The notes beneath the pieces are model-generated. The model searched no databases and was not told where the DNA came from. It was given only the letters and a program-made list of their open reading frames with translations. The position numbers and the translations under genes were made by a program. DNA of 64,000 bases from JBBSAT01 sp044223665. Lineage in GTDB: Bacteria > Myxococcota_A > Polyangia > Polyangiales > Sandaracinaceae. The stretch is taken from NCBI GenBank assembly GCA_044223665.1, contig JBGALT010000016.1:13954-77953 (forward strand), given 5' to 3'. This document shows, piece by piece, positions 16,685 through 25,312 of the stretch (position 1 is the first letter of the stretch; the number at the start of each line of letters is the position of its first letter).

Positions 16685-18165
16685 TCCGCGACGGCAAGGA
16701 GTGCTCGTCCCGGAGATCACGGACGGGAGCGGGCACGGCCCGCGGACGGAAGGGGCCGGAGTGGCGCGCCGATCCGGAGATCCGCGCCATCCGAGCGCTG
16801 GCGTGGGCGGCGCTGCTCGGTGCGTGTGCGTCGGGCGGCGATGCGGTGTGCGAGGCCTGGACCGCGAGCCCCTCGTGCACGCTCCCGCCGCTCGCGATTG
16901 CCGCGGTCCCGCTCGAAGAGACGCAGGTGGCCGGTGTCGAGCCCGCGATCGACGCTCACGGCGCTCTGCTGCTGGCCGTGAGCATCGGGACCGAGAGCGG
17001 CCCGCGCGTGCGCGTGCTCGAAGAGCAGAGCGCCGGGCTCGTGTCGCGCGCATGGCCAGGAGACCTCGATCGCGTGGTCGACATGCCGGCGCTGGCCGTC
17101 GGGCCCGGAGGCGAGGCGGCGGTCGCGATCCGCGCGGGCAGCGACGGAGCGAACGCCGACGTGCTCGTCGCCACGCGCGACGGCCTCGGGAGCTGGCGTG
17201 AGCCGATGCGCAGCGAGCCGGCGAGCCTGCCGCCACGCGCGTACGAGCCGCGCGTCGCGTTCACGCCTTCGGGCACGCTCGTCCTCGTGGTGAACCAAGG
17301 CGCCGCGAGCCGGACGGGCTACGGCGTCCGCGTCTGCGAGGCCGCGAGCGCCGACGAGCCGCTCGACTGCCCGGCGAGCGCCGACGACGTGCTCTCGCTG
17401 GCGACGTTCTTCTCCAATCGACCCCGGCCGGCGCTCGACGCGCGCGGCGGCGGCGTGATCAGCTGGTACCAGTCGCTCGGCGGCCCGCTTCGATGCTTCG
17501 TCTCCACGCGGACGAGCGAGAGCGAGCCCTTCGCGCTGGTCACCGAGGCCGACACGGTCTCGATCGCGAGCACGCCGGTCGACAGCGGCGCGCCGCCCGA
17601 TGCGGCGAGCAGCGCCGGCGGCACGAGCGCAGTCGCGTGGGGACAGGAGGACGGCCGCGGCGGCGTCGCGGTCTTCGTGGCGATCCGGCGACCGGATGGA
17701 TCGATCGAGCGCCCCGCCTCGCTCGACGATCGCATCTCGGTGGGTGATCAAGTCGCGCGCCAGGTGAGCGTGGCGGCGGGTGCCGACGACGCCCTCTTCG
17801 TCGTGTGGGCCGGTCGCGGCACCGACGCCGCCGAGCACGTCTGGCGCGCGCGGATCGCGCCGGGCGCGCGCACCGCCGACGCCGAGGTCGAGCTCGTCTC
17901 TTCCCGCGAGCTCGACGCGAGCGCGCCGGCGATCGCGATCTCCCCGCGCGGAGAGGTCGCGATCGCATACGTCGAGCACGCCGCGGGATCGGAGCGCTTG
18001 TGGCTGCGCCGCGGTGCGACCGATGGCTCGCTCGCCGCGCCCGAGCGGATCGCCGAGAGCGTGCGCGTCGGTGGCCCCGCCCTCGCGTTCGGGAGCGCCA
18101 CCCGGCGCTTCGCGTTGGCATGGGTCGACGCCGACGGCGCACACGTCGCCGCGACCGCGCGCTGA
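16681..18165 (+). CDS. Putative beta-propeller-like exported protein, N-terminus formed by a repeat element
   Basis: The only standard start in frame that overlaps the upstream stop is GTG 16681 (GTGA), giving 494 residues. The first 30 or so are encoded by a palindromic repeat (KECSSRRSRTGAGTARGRKG). After them comes a signal-peptide-like IRALAWAALLGACASG with a possible lipobox. The body has repeated short strands (GGEAAVAIRAG, GGGVISWYQSL, GGTSAVAWGQEDGRGGVAVF, RGEVAIAYVEHA) that fit a propeller of surface-protein type. Either translation starts at a non-standard codon after the repeat, or the protein has a long basic leader. It ends the dihaem operon. Confidence 0.72.
   Translation: MIRDGKECSSRRSRTGAGTARGRKGPEWRADPEIRAIRALAWAALLGACASGGDAVCEAWTASPSCTLPPLAIAAVPLEETQVAGVEPAIDAHGALLLAVSIGTESGPRVRVLEEQSAGLVSRAWPGDLDRVVDMPALAVGPGGEAAVAIRAGSDGANADVLVATRDGLGSWREPMRSEPASLPPRAYEPRVAFTPSGTLVLVVNQGAASRTGYGVRVCEAASADEPLDCPASADDVLSLATFFSNRPRPALDARGGGVISWYQSLGGPLRCFVSTRTSESEPFALVTEADTVSIASTPVDSGAPPDAASSAGGTSAVAWGQEDGRGGVAVFVAIRRPDGSIERPASLDDRISVGDQVARQVSVAAGADDALFVVWAGRGTDAAEHVWRARIAPGARTADAEVELVSSRELDASAPAIAISPRGEVAIAYVEHAAGSERLWLRRGATDGSLAAPERIAESVRVGGPALAFGSATRRFALAWVDADGAHVAATAR
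16693..16775 (+). repeat. Palindromic coding element, copy in a lipoprotein 5' end
   Basis: The element reads GGCAAGGAGTGCTCGTCCCG through CGGACGGAAGGGGCCGGAG to GATCC. It matches the 90-bp unit of the array at 44744-45135 over most of its length. Its centre, GCGGGC-ACG-GCCCGC, is a perfect hairpin whose loop differs from the other copies. It lies in frame inside the first codons of the gene at 16681 and encodes KECSSRRSRTGAGTARGR. Confidence 0.75.
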
Positions 18166-18242
18166 GCCGGCTCCCGCCACATGGACTCACGTGCCCCGAT
18201 TGTTGCGTTGCGCGCGGAGCCGTCTTCGGGCTCGATCCACGA

Positions 18243-18728
18243 ATGGCAGTTCCCGAGCACGTCCTCGCATCCGCAGGCCAGCGCTTCGTCGGTCGCTTCA
18301 TCGACAACCTGGTCTTTCTCGCGCCTCTCTTCGGGGCCGTCTTCGTCGTGATCGGGCTCCCCCACGAGGTCGGGCCGGCGGGCGGGATCGGCGCGGGCAT
18401 CGTGGGCCTCGCCGGCTACGTCGGGATCCAGTGGTACCAGCTCGGCCAGACGGGCCAGACGCTCGGCAAGCGGCTCGCGGGCTCACGCGTGGTCGACCTC
18501 GAGGGCGAGCCGGTCGGCAGGCTCCGCGCCTGCTTCGGTCGTGATCTGTTGATCTTCTTCCTGAACGCCACCCGCATCTTGGGGATCCTCAACGCGCTCT
18601 TCGTCTTCCAGCGCTCCAAGCGCTGCGGGCACGACTACGTGTTCGGCACCGTCGTGGTGGACGTGGCGGCGTTCGAGGCGCATCGGCTCGCGGGACAGGG
18701 CGAGCGCCTCGCCGAGGTCTTCCGCTGA
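18243..18728 (+). CDS. RDD-family membrane protein
   Basis: The 161-residue product shows the RDD pattern: RFVGRFIDNLVFLAPLFGAV for the first membrane segment with the R..D pair, a second segment in GIVGLAGYVGIQWYQLG, and the family motif GQTLGKRLAGSRVVD. A third segment follows in RDLLIFFLNATRILGILNAL. RDD proteins are small integral membrane proteins; some transport ions or protect against salt stress, but most lack a known role. The start is the first ATG that keeps the RDD motif near the N-terminus. Confidence 0.85.
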   Translation: MAVPEHVLASAGQRFVGRFIDNLVFLAPLFGAVFVVIGLPHEVGPAGGIGAGIVGLAGYVGIQWYQLGQTGQTLGKRLAGSRVVDLEGEPVGRLRACFGRDLLIFFLNATRILGILNALFVFQRSKRCGHDYVFGTVVVDVAAFEAHRLAGQGERLAEVFR

Positions 18729-18777
18729 GCGGCCGAGCGAGCGATCGCGATCGCGCCGGTGCGCTACCGTCTTCTCC

Positions 18778-19356
18778 ATGACGGATCCCGGCTCGCGGCG
18801 ACGGACGCTCCTCTTGCTCGTCGGGCCCAAGGGCTCCGGCAAGACGCGCCTCGCCGGGATGCTCGCCGAGGCGTTCGGCGCCGAGGCGATCCCCGTCGAG
18901 GCGATGTGGATCGCGCGAGGCCGGGACGCGCCACGACCCGCGGACCCCGAGGCCGGGCGCGACTGGGAGCGCGGAGGTTTCGAGGCGGTCGCCGGCCGGG
19001 CGCTCGCGGCGCTCGCCCAGCATCCGCTCGTCGTGCTCGACACCACCGGCGCCTCCGAGCACACACCCGCCTTCGTGGCGCGGCTCGAGACGAGCGGCGC
19101 GCTGGTGATGGTTCGCGTGACTGCGTCGCTCGATCGCTGCGCGGCGCGCATCGCCGCGCGCGATGCCTCGCAACATCTTCCCTTCGACCTCGCGCGTCTC
19201 GGCGAGATCCACGCCGCCTCGGAGCGCGCGCCGCTGCGGTTCGCCGCGACCTACGACAACGATGCCCCCTGGGACGAGCCCCGCGCACGCGCGTTCTTCG
19301 GGGAGGTGCTCGCGCGCGCGCGACTACTGCGCGAAGAGCCAGTCGAAGAGCAGTGA
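18778..19356 (+). CDS. P-loop kinase-like ATP-binding protein
   Basis: The 192-residue product has a Walker A motif, LLVGPKGSGKTRLAGMLAEA, near residue 14. A later hydrophobic strand and Asp (HPLVVLDTTGAS) act as the Walker B equivalent. The size and layout fit the shikimate/gluconate kinase-like branch of small-molecule kinases, but no substrate motif can be named. Its last 33 bases overlap the 3' end of the convergent TVP38 gene, so the two C-termini are encoded on opposite strands of the same DNA. Confidence 0.72.
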   Translation: MTDPGSRRRTLLLLVGPKGSGKTRLAGMLAEAFGAEAIPVEAMWIARGRDAPRPADPEAGRDWERGGFEAVAGRALAALAQHPLVVLDTTGASEHTPAFVARLETSGALVMVRVTASLDRCAARIAARDASQHLPFDLARLGEIHAASERAPLRFAATYDNDAPWDEPRARAFFGEVLARARLLREEPVEEQ

Positions 19357-19941
19357 CATGAGCGCGATCGGGACCACGAGCCCGACCGCGCTGCCGATCA
19401 TGTAGTCGCGAAAGCGGACCCGCGTCAGCGCGAGCGCGTACGTGAGGGCCGGCGTCATCACCAGGAAGATGCGCAGCACGGCGACCGTGCGGATGGGCTG
19501 CTCGTCGATGCGCGCGAGCATCCGCGCGATGAAGGGGCGCCGGATCGTCGCCAGTGCCTGGCCACCGATCATGCGCACGACGAAGAACGCGACGGCGATC
19601 GCCACGAGCGCGCCCAGGTAGCCGACGAGACCGCCCGCCACGCGGCCATAGGCGAGGATCGAGGCGCCGATGAAGACCCAGCCCGGCACGTGCGCGAGCT
19701 CGCCGACGACGAAGAGCCCCACGAACGCGAGGATGCCGAGCGGGCCGAGCCCGACGATCAGCTCGCGGACGTGATCGCGCGAGAGCCACTCGGTGACGCC
19801 GAGCTGGTCGGCGACGACGACGCTGACGACGACCGCCACGGCGAGCAGCCCGAGGCGCACCCAGGTGCGGCCCCGCTGCTCGGGCGTCGGGTCCGGCAGC
19901 ACGGGCGCGGCCAGCTCTTCGGGCGTCTCGGGCTCGCTCAT
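19324..19941 (-). CDS. TVP38/TMEM64 (DedA-like) membrane protein
   Basis: The 205-residue product has five or six membrane segments and the SNARE-associated/VTT core: GPLGILAFVGLFVVGELAHV, PGWVFIGASILAYGRVAGG and a long LRIFLVMTPALTYALALTRV. Proteins of this family are thought to scramble lipids or move undecaprenyl phosphate; the role here is open. The ATG overlaps the stop of an upstream thioesterase gene (ATGA). The 3' end overlaps a convergent kinase-like gene by 33 bases. Confidence 0.82.
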   Translation of the reverse strand: MSEPETPEELAAPVLPDPTPEQRGRTWVRLGLLAVAVVVSVVVADQLGVTEWLSRDHVRELIVGLGPLGILAFVGLFVVGELAHVPGWVFIGASILAYGRVAGGLVGYLGALVAIAVAFFVVRMIGGQALATIRRPFIARMLARIDEQPIRTVAVLRIFLVMTPALTYALALTRVRFRDYMIGSAVGLVVPIALMSLLFDWLFAQ

Positions 19942-20384
19942 GGGATCGCGTAGGTCCCGCTCGCGTGCGCGACGAGCGTCCCGTCGAGCGCATCGCGGCG
20001 ACTGCCCTCGCTCGCGATCTCGATCGTGCCGAACGCGAGCTTGCGGCCGCGCTTGAGGATCCGCGCGCGCGCGACGAGCGCCTTCTGCTCGGGCTTGCGC
20101 AGGAAGTGGAACGAGAGGTCCGCCGTCACCGCGAGGGGCTCGAGGCCGATCTGCGAGAGCACCGCCGCATAGAGCGCCGTGTCGGCGAGGGTCATCATCG
20201 TGGGCCCGCTGAGCGTTCCGCCCGCACGCACCATGGAGGGCACGTACTCGACGCGCACGATCGCCTCGCCCCACGCGATCGACACGCACGAGTACGGGTG
20301 ATCGTTCGCTTGCGGGATCGTCTGCCGGAGCAGCTCCTCGAACTGGGCGACCGTGATCGCGGGGGCGGGCGTCGCTTCGCTCAT
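19938..20384 (-). CDS. PaaI-like hotdog thioesterase
   Basis: The 148-residue product has the single-hotdog pattern of PaaI/acyl-CoA thioesterases. A strand leads to GTLSGPTMMTLADTALYAAV, where the Asp at the start of the central helix is the usual catalytic acid, followed by AVTADLSFHFLRKPEQKALV. Substrates in the family are acyl- or aryl-CoA esters. It is coupled to the TVP38-like gene by an ATGA overlap. No CoA-pathway genes adjoin it, so the substrate is unknown. Confidence 0.85.
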   Translation of the reverse strand: MSEATPAPAITVAQFEELLRQTIPQANDHPYSCVSIAWGEAIVRVEYVPSMVRAGGTLSGPTMMTLADTALYAAVLSQIGLEPLAVTADLSFHFLRKPEQKALVARARILKRGRKLAFGTIEIASEGSRRDALDGTLVAHASGTYAIP

Positions 20385-20441
20385 GGCGGCGGATCATGCC
20401 CCCGCGCGCGCATCGCGGCCATGCGCCGGCTCGAGCCGCCT

Positions 20442-22274
20442 CTACGGGACGACGGGCGGGACGACGAAGAAGACCTGGCGCGTGTCGAGCACGGTGATTC
20501 CGTCTCCCGAGACGTCCACGCTCGCGCCGTACAGCTGCGGCGCGCTCGTCGCGGGCACGGTGGCGTTCGGCCGGGCGACGATCCGCCAACAGACCGGGGT
20601 GCGCATCGGGACTCTCACGAACGCGTCCGGGTGGCCATCGGCGTCGCTGTCACTCTCCGTGAGGCCGCCGGTGCACGGCGCGGCGCCGAGCTGCACCGTC
20701 TCGAAGTGATCGACGAACGCCGTGACGGCGTCGACGGTGTCGGTCGCATCGTCGATGGCGCGCGTCGTGAGCGTCATGGGGACGCCGTTCGCGAGGGACC
20801 GCGTGGCGCTCTCGAGGGCCGCCGACGCGCCCGGGCCCGGGCCCGAGAGCACCACCGGAGCGCCCGAGGCGTCGAGCGAGCCCGTGTCCATCGCCATCCG
20901 CTGCAGATCGCTCGTGACGGCGGCCGACGCTCCATCGCCGACGATGCCGATGAAGCGCGCACCCTGCGCCTGTAGGGCGGGCCTCACGACGGTGTCCCAG
21001 CTGGGACATGGGTTCGTGTCGGCCGGGCCGATGGGCGCCTCGTCGGTGGCGAGCGCCACGACCGGCAGCGCGCCACGACGAAAGCATGGGTAGCCGAAGG
21101 TCGCGAAGCCCGCGCTCGCCGCGGGGGATCCGACGCAGGTCGTGCGGGGTGAGACCGCCTGGATCCCGCAGCTCGCCGCGGCAGGCGCGGCGGTGCCCAG
21201 CCCGGTGATGCTGGCGAAGATGCTGAACGAGAGCGCTTCGGAGCAGCATCCGTTCGGCTCCGTCGACGGAAGCAAAGCAGCGTTGGGGCTCGTCTGGACG
21301 TCGACCACGTGGAGGTAGGCCGCGCCACCGGTCGAGCCGGCGTAGCCGACCGCACCGACGCCGGCCCAGAGATCGGGGATGCACCTGTCGAGCGCACCGA
21401 CGCCGAGAGGGGGGCAGGCGAGCTGGCGGATCACGACACCGAGGTTGCCGCGGAGGCTGGCCATCTCGGCGACCATCGATCCCGATCGATCGGCGACGAG
21501 GTAGAGATCGAGATGGCGAATCGACGGCACGCTCTCGATCCGGTGCTCGACCGGGCTCGGCGCGGCCATGGACGGTGCGAGGAACACGAGCACGCCGTTG
21601 GCCGCGCTGCTCGACGTCGGATCGATCGGGCTCGTGCCGGTCGCGAGCTCGATCACGTCGATCTCTCCATCGGCATCGCTGTCGGCGTCGAGCGCATCCG
21701 TCTCGATCCCGTCGCGCGTCCCGTTGCAGCTCGCGTCCTCGTCCGCGTCGCCGAGGTAGTCGCCGTCACTGTCGCGATCGAGGAAGTCGGGGAGGCCGTC
21801 GAGATCGGTGTCGACCGGAGGCGTGCCGCCCGCCTCGAGCCCGTCGGGACGACAGTCGCCGTCCGCGTCCTCGTCGCGCCAGTTGCCCGTACCGTCCGCG
21901 TCGACGTCGCTCGTTCCCTCGTCGCGATCGGCGACGCCATCCGCGTCGGAGTCGAGATCTCGGAAGTCGGGGGTCCCGTCGGCGTCGGTGTCGGCGTCGA
22001 TCGCGCTGCCCTCGTCGAAGTCGGAGATGCCGTCGCCGTCGGTGTCGCCCCCGGCCGCGTCGCTCCCGGCGTCACTGCCGGCATCGCTCGCGAAGGCATC
22101 GCTCGCGAAGGCGTCGGCGGTGCGCGCCGCATCCGCGGCGTCGCTGCCTGCGTCGACCGATCCGGCGTCCGAGCCCGAGGCCGCATCGGTCGCGGGATTT
22201 CCCGACCCACAGCCACCGACCAGCACGAGCCCGATCACGCCGAGCACGCAAGCCCATCCCTTCGACGTACGCAT
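20442..22274 (-). CDS. Thrombospondin type-3 repeat lipoprotein with VWA-like region
   Basis: The 610-residue product has a signal peptide ending in VLVGGCGSG, an Ala/Ser/Asp linker, then calcium-binding TSP3-type repeats (DTDGDGISDFDEGS, DTDADGTPDFRDLDSDADG, DTDLDGLPDFLDRDSDGD) at about 85-200. After residue 230, HLDLYLVADRSGSMVAEMAS is a MIDAS-like DxSGS motif of a von Willebrand A domain. Later TDEAPIGP and IVGDGASAA fit the rest of that fold. Such proteins are Ca2+-dependent surface adhesion proteins. The start ATG sits directly before the signal peptide. Confidence 0.85.
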   Translation of the reverse strand: MRTSKGWACVLGVIGLVLVGGCGSGNPATDAASGSDAGSVDAGSDAADAARTADAFASDAFASDAGSDAGSDAAGGDTDGDGISDFDEGSAIDADTDADGTPDFRDLDSDADGVADRDEGTSDVDADGTGNWRDEDADGDCRPDGLEAGGTPPVDTDLDGLPDFLDRDSDGDYLGDADEDASCNGTRDGIETDALDADSDADGEIDVIELATGTSPIDPTSSSAANGVLVFLAPSMAAPSPVEHRIESVPSIRHLDLYLVADRSGSMVAEMASLRGNLGVVIRQLACPPLGVGALDRCIPDLWAGVGAVGYAGSTGGAAYLHVVDVQTSPNAALLPSTEPNGCCSEALSFSIFASITGLGTAAPAAASCGIQAVSPRTTCVGSPAASAGFATFGYPCFRRGALPVVALATDEAPIGPADTNPCPSWDTVVRPALQAQGARFIGIVGDGASAAVTSDLQRMAMDTGSLDASGAPVVLSGPGPGASAALESATRSLANGVPMTLTTRAIDDATDTVDAVTAFVDHFETVQLGAAPCTGGLTESDSDADGHPDAFVRVPMRTPVCWRIVARPNATVPATSAPQLYGASVDVSGDGITVLDTRQVFFVVPPVVP

Positions 22275-22352
22275 GCGCGGAGTGTGCGCTCCGGCCGCGC
22301 TTTCCAAAAGAGCGAGAGGGCACCCGCCGCGCGCACGGCGCTCGTCGCGCGC

Positions 22353-23924
22353 TCAGGGCCTCGGAGCGGGGCTGCCCGCGTGCATCGCGGCCACGCGCCG
22401 GCCCACGAACGCGAGGAGCGTCTCCCCGTCGAGCTCGCCGTGGGCGGCCTCGGCGAGCACGCGCGAGGGATCGCCGCCGCCGATCAGCCAGGCCGCGGCG
22501 TCGCGGATGCCACGCTCGCCACGGCGATCGACGAGCCACTCCACCATCGCGAGCGCCTGGTCGTAGGCCAGGCCCGCGTCGGTGCCGTCGTCGATCACGA
22601 GAAACGCGTCGTTCATGGTCGCGAAGGGGATCCACGTGTGCTCGCGCACCATCAGCTCGTAGCTCCGGAGGAGCGAGGGGCGGTCCTCGCCCGAGGCGTA
22701 CTCGGCGAGACCCTCGTCGAGCCAAGTCGGGACGTTCGGTACCGCGGGATGGATCGACGCGTGGAAGGCCTCGTGCGCGAGCGAGGTCTCACCGCGCCGG
22801 CCCGCCGCGAGGGTCTCCACGTCCGTCTCCAGCGCGCCGTCGAACACCGCGCCCGTCCAGGCCTGCGTGCAGGTCGCGCGACGCATCGCCTCCGCGCTCG
22901 GGTGCACGAAGATCGTCAGCTCCTCGCGCTGCGGCACGCCGAGCAGCGAGGCGCCACGCGCGAGGCCCGCCTGGACGACGCCGAGCGCGTGCATCGCCTG
23001 CTCGCGTGGCAACGCCGGAGTCGCGACGAGCGTGAGGCTGCCCTGCGTGTAGAGCGTGGCGCCTTCGAAGGTGCTCGCACGCACCAGCATGCGCGCGCGC
23101 CGGCGAGCGGCGGCGCGGTCGTCGGGCACGGCCGCGAGATACGCATCGAACGCCTCGAGCGCGGCGTGCGCGTCGGCCGCGTCCTCGAGCCGCCACGCGA
23201 GCGCCCAGGCGATCGCCGGCTCCTCGGGATCGAGCGCGTGCGCGCGCACCAGGCGATCGCGCGCAGCGGCGCGCTCGGCACGGTGCTCGTGCGCGATCGC
23301 GTCGATCACCAGCGGGAGCGGATCCTCGGGGCCCGCGCGCTCGGCGAGCTCGGCGTAGCGGATGGCGCGCGCCGGGTCGCTGCCGAGCGCGCGGCTCGCG
23401 AGCACCACCGCGACGGCGACGTAGGTGTCGAAGCCGCCCGAGGCGCGATCCGGCGCCCGCTGCAGCAGGCCGAGCGCCTCGCTCTCGTGCGCGGGATCGA
23501 GCGCCGCGGCCCAGCCGGATCGCAAGGCGTCGCTCGCGTGGGGCGAGGCGAGCGCGGCGCGCATGTGGTCGTTCAGCTCCGCGATCCGCAGCTGCAGCAG
23601 CTCGTTCAGGTCGGGACGATCGATCGGCGGATCGTCTTCGCCGCTGCCGCACGGGTCGACGGCTCCGGGCGGAAGGGCGGGCCGAGGCGGCGCGGGCTCG
23701 CTTCGCGCGACCGACGAGGCGGGCGGCTCGGCGCTCGTCTCCACGCGCACGCTCGGCGCGCCACCGTCGACGTCGTCGCCGCTGGGCGCGGCGGCGGATC
23801 GCGGCGGTGTGTCGCGATCGATCCCGCGTCGGCCAGCGCCCGCTCCGCCCGCCCACCACGCGAGCGCGAGCGCGAGCGCCGCGAGCACGACGAGCGCGGC
23901 CAGGGGTGTTCTCCGCGAGCGCAA
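22353..23924 (-). CDS. TPR protein with a C-terminal peptidase MA-like zinc protease domain
   Basis: The 523-residue product begins with a signal-anchor (TPLAALVVLAALALALAWWA) and a Pro/Ser-rich linker, then helical TPR-like repeats (about 110-270). The C-terminal domain has SLAHEAFHASIHPAVPNVP, where HEAFH is an HExxH zinc site, and WLDEGLAEYASGEDRP, whose Glu fits the third ligand of gluzincins. This matches the peptidase MA family. The active site would face the periplasm. No substrate is known. It is divergent from the Ser/Thr kinase gene that follows. Confidence 0.82.
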   Translation of the reverse strand: MRSRRTPLAALVVLAALALALAWWAGGAGAGRRGIDRDTPPRSAAAPSGDDVDGGAPSVRVETSAEPPASSVARSEPAPPRPALPPGAVDPCGSGEDDPPIDRPDLNELLQLRIAELNDHMRAALASPHASDALRSGWAAALDPAHESEALGLLQRAPDRASGGFDTYVAVAVVLASRALGSDPARAIRYAELAERAGPEDPLPLVIDAIAHEHRAERAAARDRLVRAHALDPEEPAIAWALAWRLEDAADAHAALEAFDAYLAAVPDDRAAARRRARMLVRASTFEGATLYTQGSLTLVATPALPREQAMHALGVVQAGLARGASLLGVPQREELTIFVHPSAEAMRRATCTQAWTGAVFDGALETDVETLAAGRRGETSLAHEAFHASIHPAVPNVPTWLDEGLAEYASGEDRPSLLRSYELMVREHTWIPFATMNDAFLVIDDGTDAGLAYDQALAMVEWLVDRRGERGIRDAAAWLIGGGDPSRVLAEAAHGELDGETLLAFVGRRVAAMHAGSPAPRP

Positions 23925-24034
23925 CGCTGGAGTGAATCACGCGGCGCACGGACCTGCACGCGCTCGGCCGCGCCGTTTTTTTGACCCCATCGCCGGCCTC
24001 CCCGACTTTCCCCTCGAGAGCGGGGAAAGACGAC

Positions 24035-25018
24035 ATGCAAGGCACGGAACGCTCGGAGCTTCGCGGACAGATCCTCGACGGTCGCTATCGGATCGGCGAC
24101 GTGCTCGGTATCGGCGGCACGGCCGTGGTGTTCGAGGCGGAGCGCCTCGAGGACGGCGAGATCGTGGTCGTGAAGGTCCTGCGCCCCACCTTCGTCGACA
24201 ACCCCGACCTGGTCCGCCGCCTCCGCCGCGAGCACGAGGTCTACCGCAACGTCCGCCACCCCGGCCTCGTTCCGATCCTCGACGAGGGCACCCTCACCGG
24301 CTTCCCCGGCGCCGACGGCTCGCCCTACCTCGTGATCGAGCGCGTCTACGGAGAGTGCATGCAGCGCCTGCTCCGCCGCACCGGGACGCTGAGCGCCGAT
24401 CTCGTCGGCGCGATCACGATGCGCGTCGCCTCGATCCTCCATGCCGCGCACGGCCACGGCTACGTGCACCGCGACGTCAAGCCCGAGCACATCCTCATGG
24501 ACCGCGACGAGAACGGCTGGTTCCGCGTGCGCCTGCTCGACTTCGGCGTCTGCTCGTCGATCCGCGCGCCCAAGGACGAGCGTGATCGCGAGGTGGGTCG
24601 CGTGTTCGGCACGCCGAGCTACGTCTCGCCCGAGCAGGCGAGCGGGGATCCCGACGTGGACGCACGCGCCGACGTCTTCGGCCTCGGCATCGTGATGTTC
24701 GAGGCGCTCACGGGCCGCCTGCCCTTCAGCGGGAGCAACGTCGCCAACCTGCTCCGCCGCATCATCCGCGAGGACGCCCCGCGCGCCGCGCTGATCCGGC
24801 ATGACCTGCACCACACGTTCGACTCCGTCGTCGCGACCGCGCTCGCGCGCGATCCCGAGGATCGCTTCCCGACGATGCGCTCGCTCTCTCGCGCGCTGGC
24901 GCCGATCGTGGCCGAGCGCAAGAGCGTGGATCAGCGCCTGCTGGACCTGGTCCGCTTCGAGTCGCCGCGCGCCCCCGGCGTCGCGACCGCCCGCGACATG
25001 CGGATCGTGGCGGCCTGA
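24035..25018 (+). CDS. Hanks-type Ser/Thr protein kinase with altered catalytic loop
   Basis: The 327-residue cytoplasmic kinase has the Gly loop LGIGGTAVVFEA (about 23-34), the ATP Lys in VVVKVL (about 47) and catalytic loop HRDVKPEHILM (about 145-155). It also has LLDFGVCSS and activation segment GTPSYVSPEQA. In the catalytic loop the usual Asn after PE is His152, which normally would weaken Mg2+ binding. No C-terminal sensor or membrane segment follows. A cluster GGGGAAAG precedes the chosen ATG 24035; a TTG at 23981 would add 18 residues. Activity should be weak or need compensation. Confidence 0.88.
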   Translation: MQGTERSELRGQILDGRYRIGDVLGIGGTAVVFEAERLEDGEIVVVKVLRPTFVDNPDLVRRLRREHEVYRNVRHPGLVPILDEGTLTGFPGADGSPYLVIERVYGECMQRLLRRTGTLSADLVGAITMRVASILHAAHGHGYVHRDVKPEHILMDRDENGWFRVRLLDFGVCSSIRAPKDERDREVGRVFGTPSYVSPEQASGDPDVDARADVFGLGIVMFEALTGRLPFSGSNVANLLRRIIREDAPRAALIRHDLHHTFDSVVATALARDPEDRFPTMRSLSRALAPIVAERKSVDQRLLDLVRFESPRAPGVATARDMRIVAA

Positions 25019-25034
25019 GTCCCCTCACGCGAGC

Positions 25035-25054
25035 AGCACGCAATAAAACGTGCT
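25035..25054 (+). terminator. Small stem-loop after the kinase gene
   Basis: AGCACG and CGTGCT form a 6-bp stem around an A-rich 8-base loop, 17 bases past the kinase stop and 20 before the next start. It lacks a T-tract, so it is only weak evidence of termination. Confidence 0.25.
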
Positions 25055-25074
25055 CCTCCGGCGTACACTGGGGC

Positions 25075-25299
25075 ATGGCCCAGCCGCTGAAGAACCCAGG
25101 TCTCGCGGGCGTGCTCTCGTTCGTGCTGCCCGGCGTGGGGCAGATCTACAACGGCGCGTTCGTGCGCGGCCTGATCTGGCTGATCATCACGCCCGGCATG
25201 TGGATCGGCACGGGCGGCACGCTCGGCTGGATCTGCCACTTCGTCTCGGCCTACACGGCGTACACGTATGCCGAGGATCTGAACGCGGGTCGGCGCTGA
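25075..25299 (+). CDS. Small TM2-like membrane protein
   Basis: The 74-residue product has NPGLAGVLSFVLPGVGQIYN followed by GAFVRGLIWLIITPGMWIGT. This is the pattern of small two-segment membrane proteins of the TM2 type, with the PG-GQIYNG turn between. Function of these proteins is not known. It is 56 bases after the kinase and 13 before the pilin-like gene, so the three may share a transcript. Confidence 0.75.
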   Translation: MAQPLKNPGLAGVLSFVLPGVGQIYNGAFVRGLIWLIITPGMWIGTGGTLGWICHFVSAYTAYTYAEDLNAGRR

Positions 25300-25312
25300 T
25301 AGACTCCGCGGT

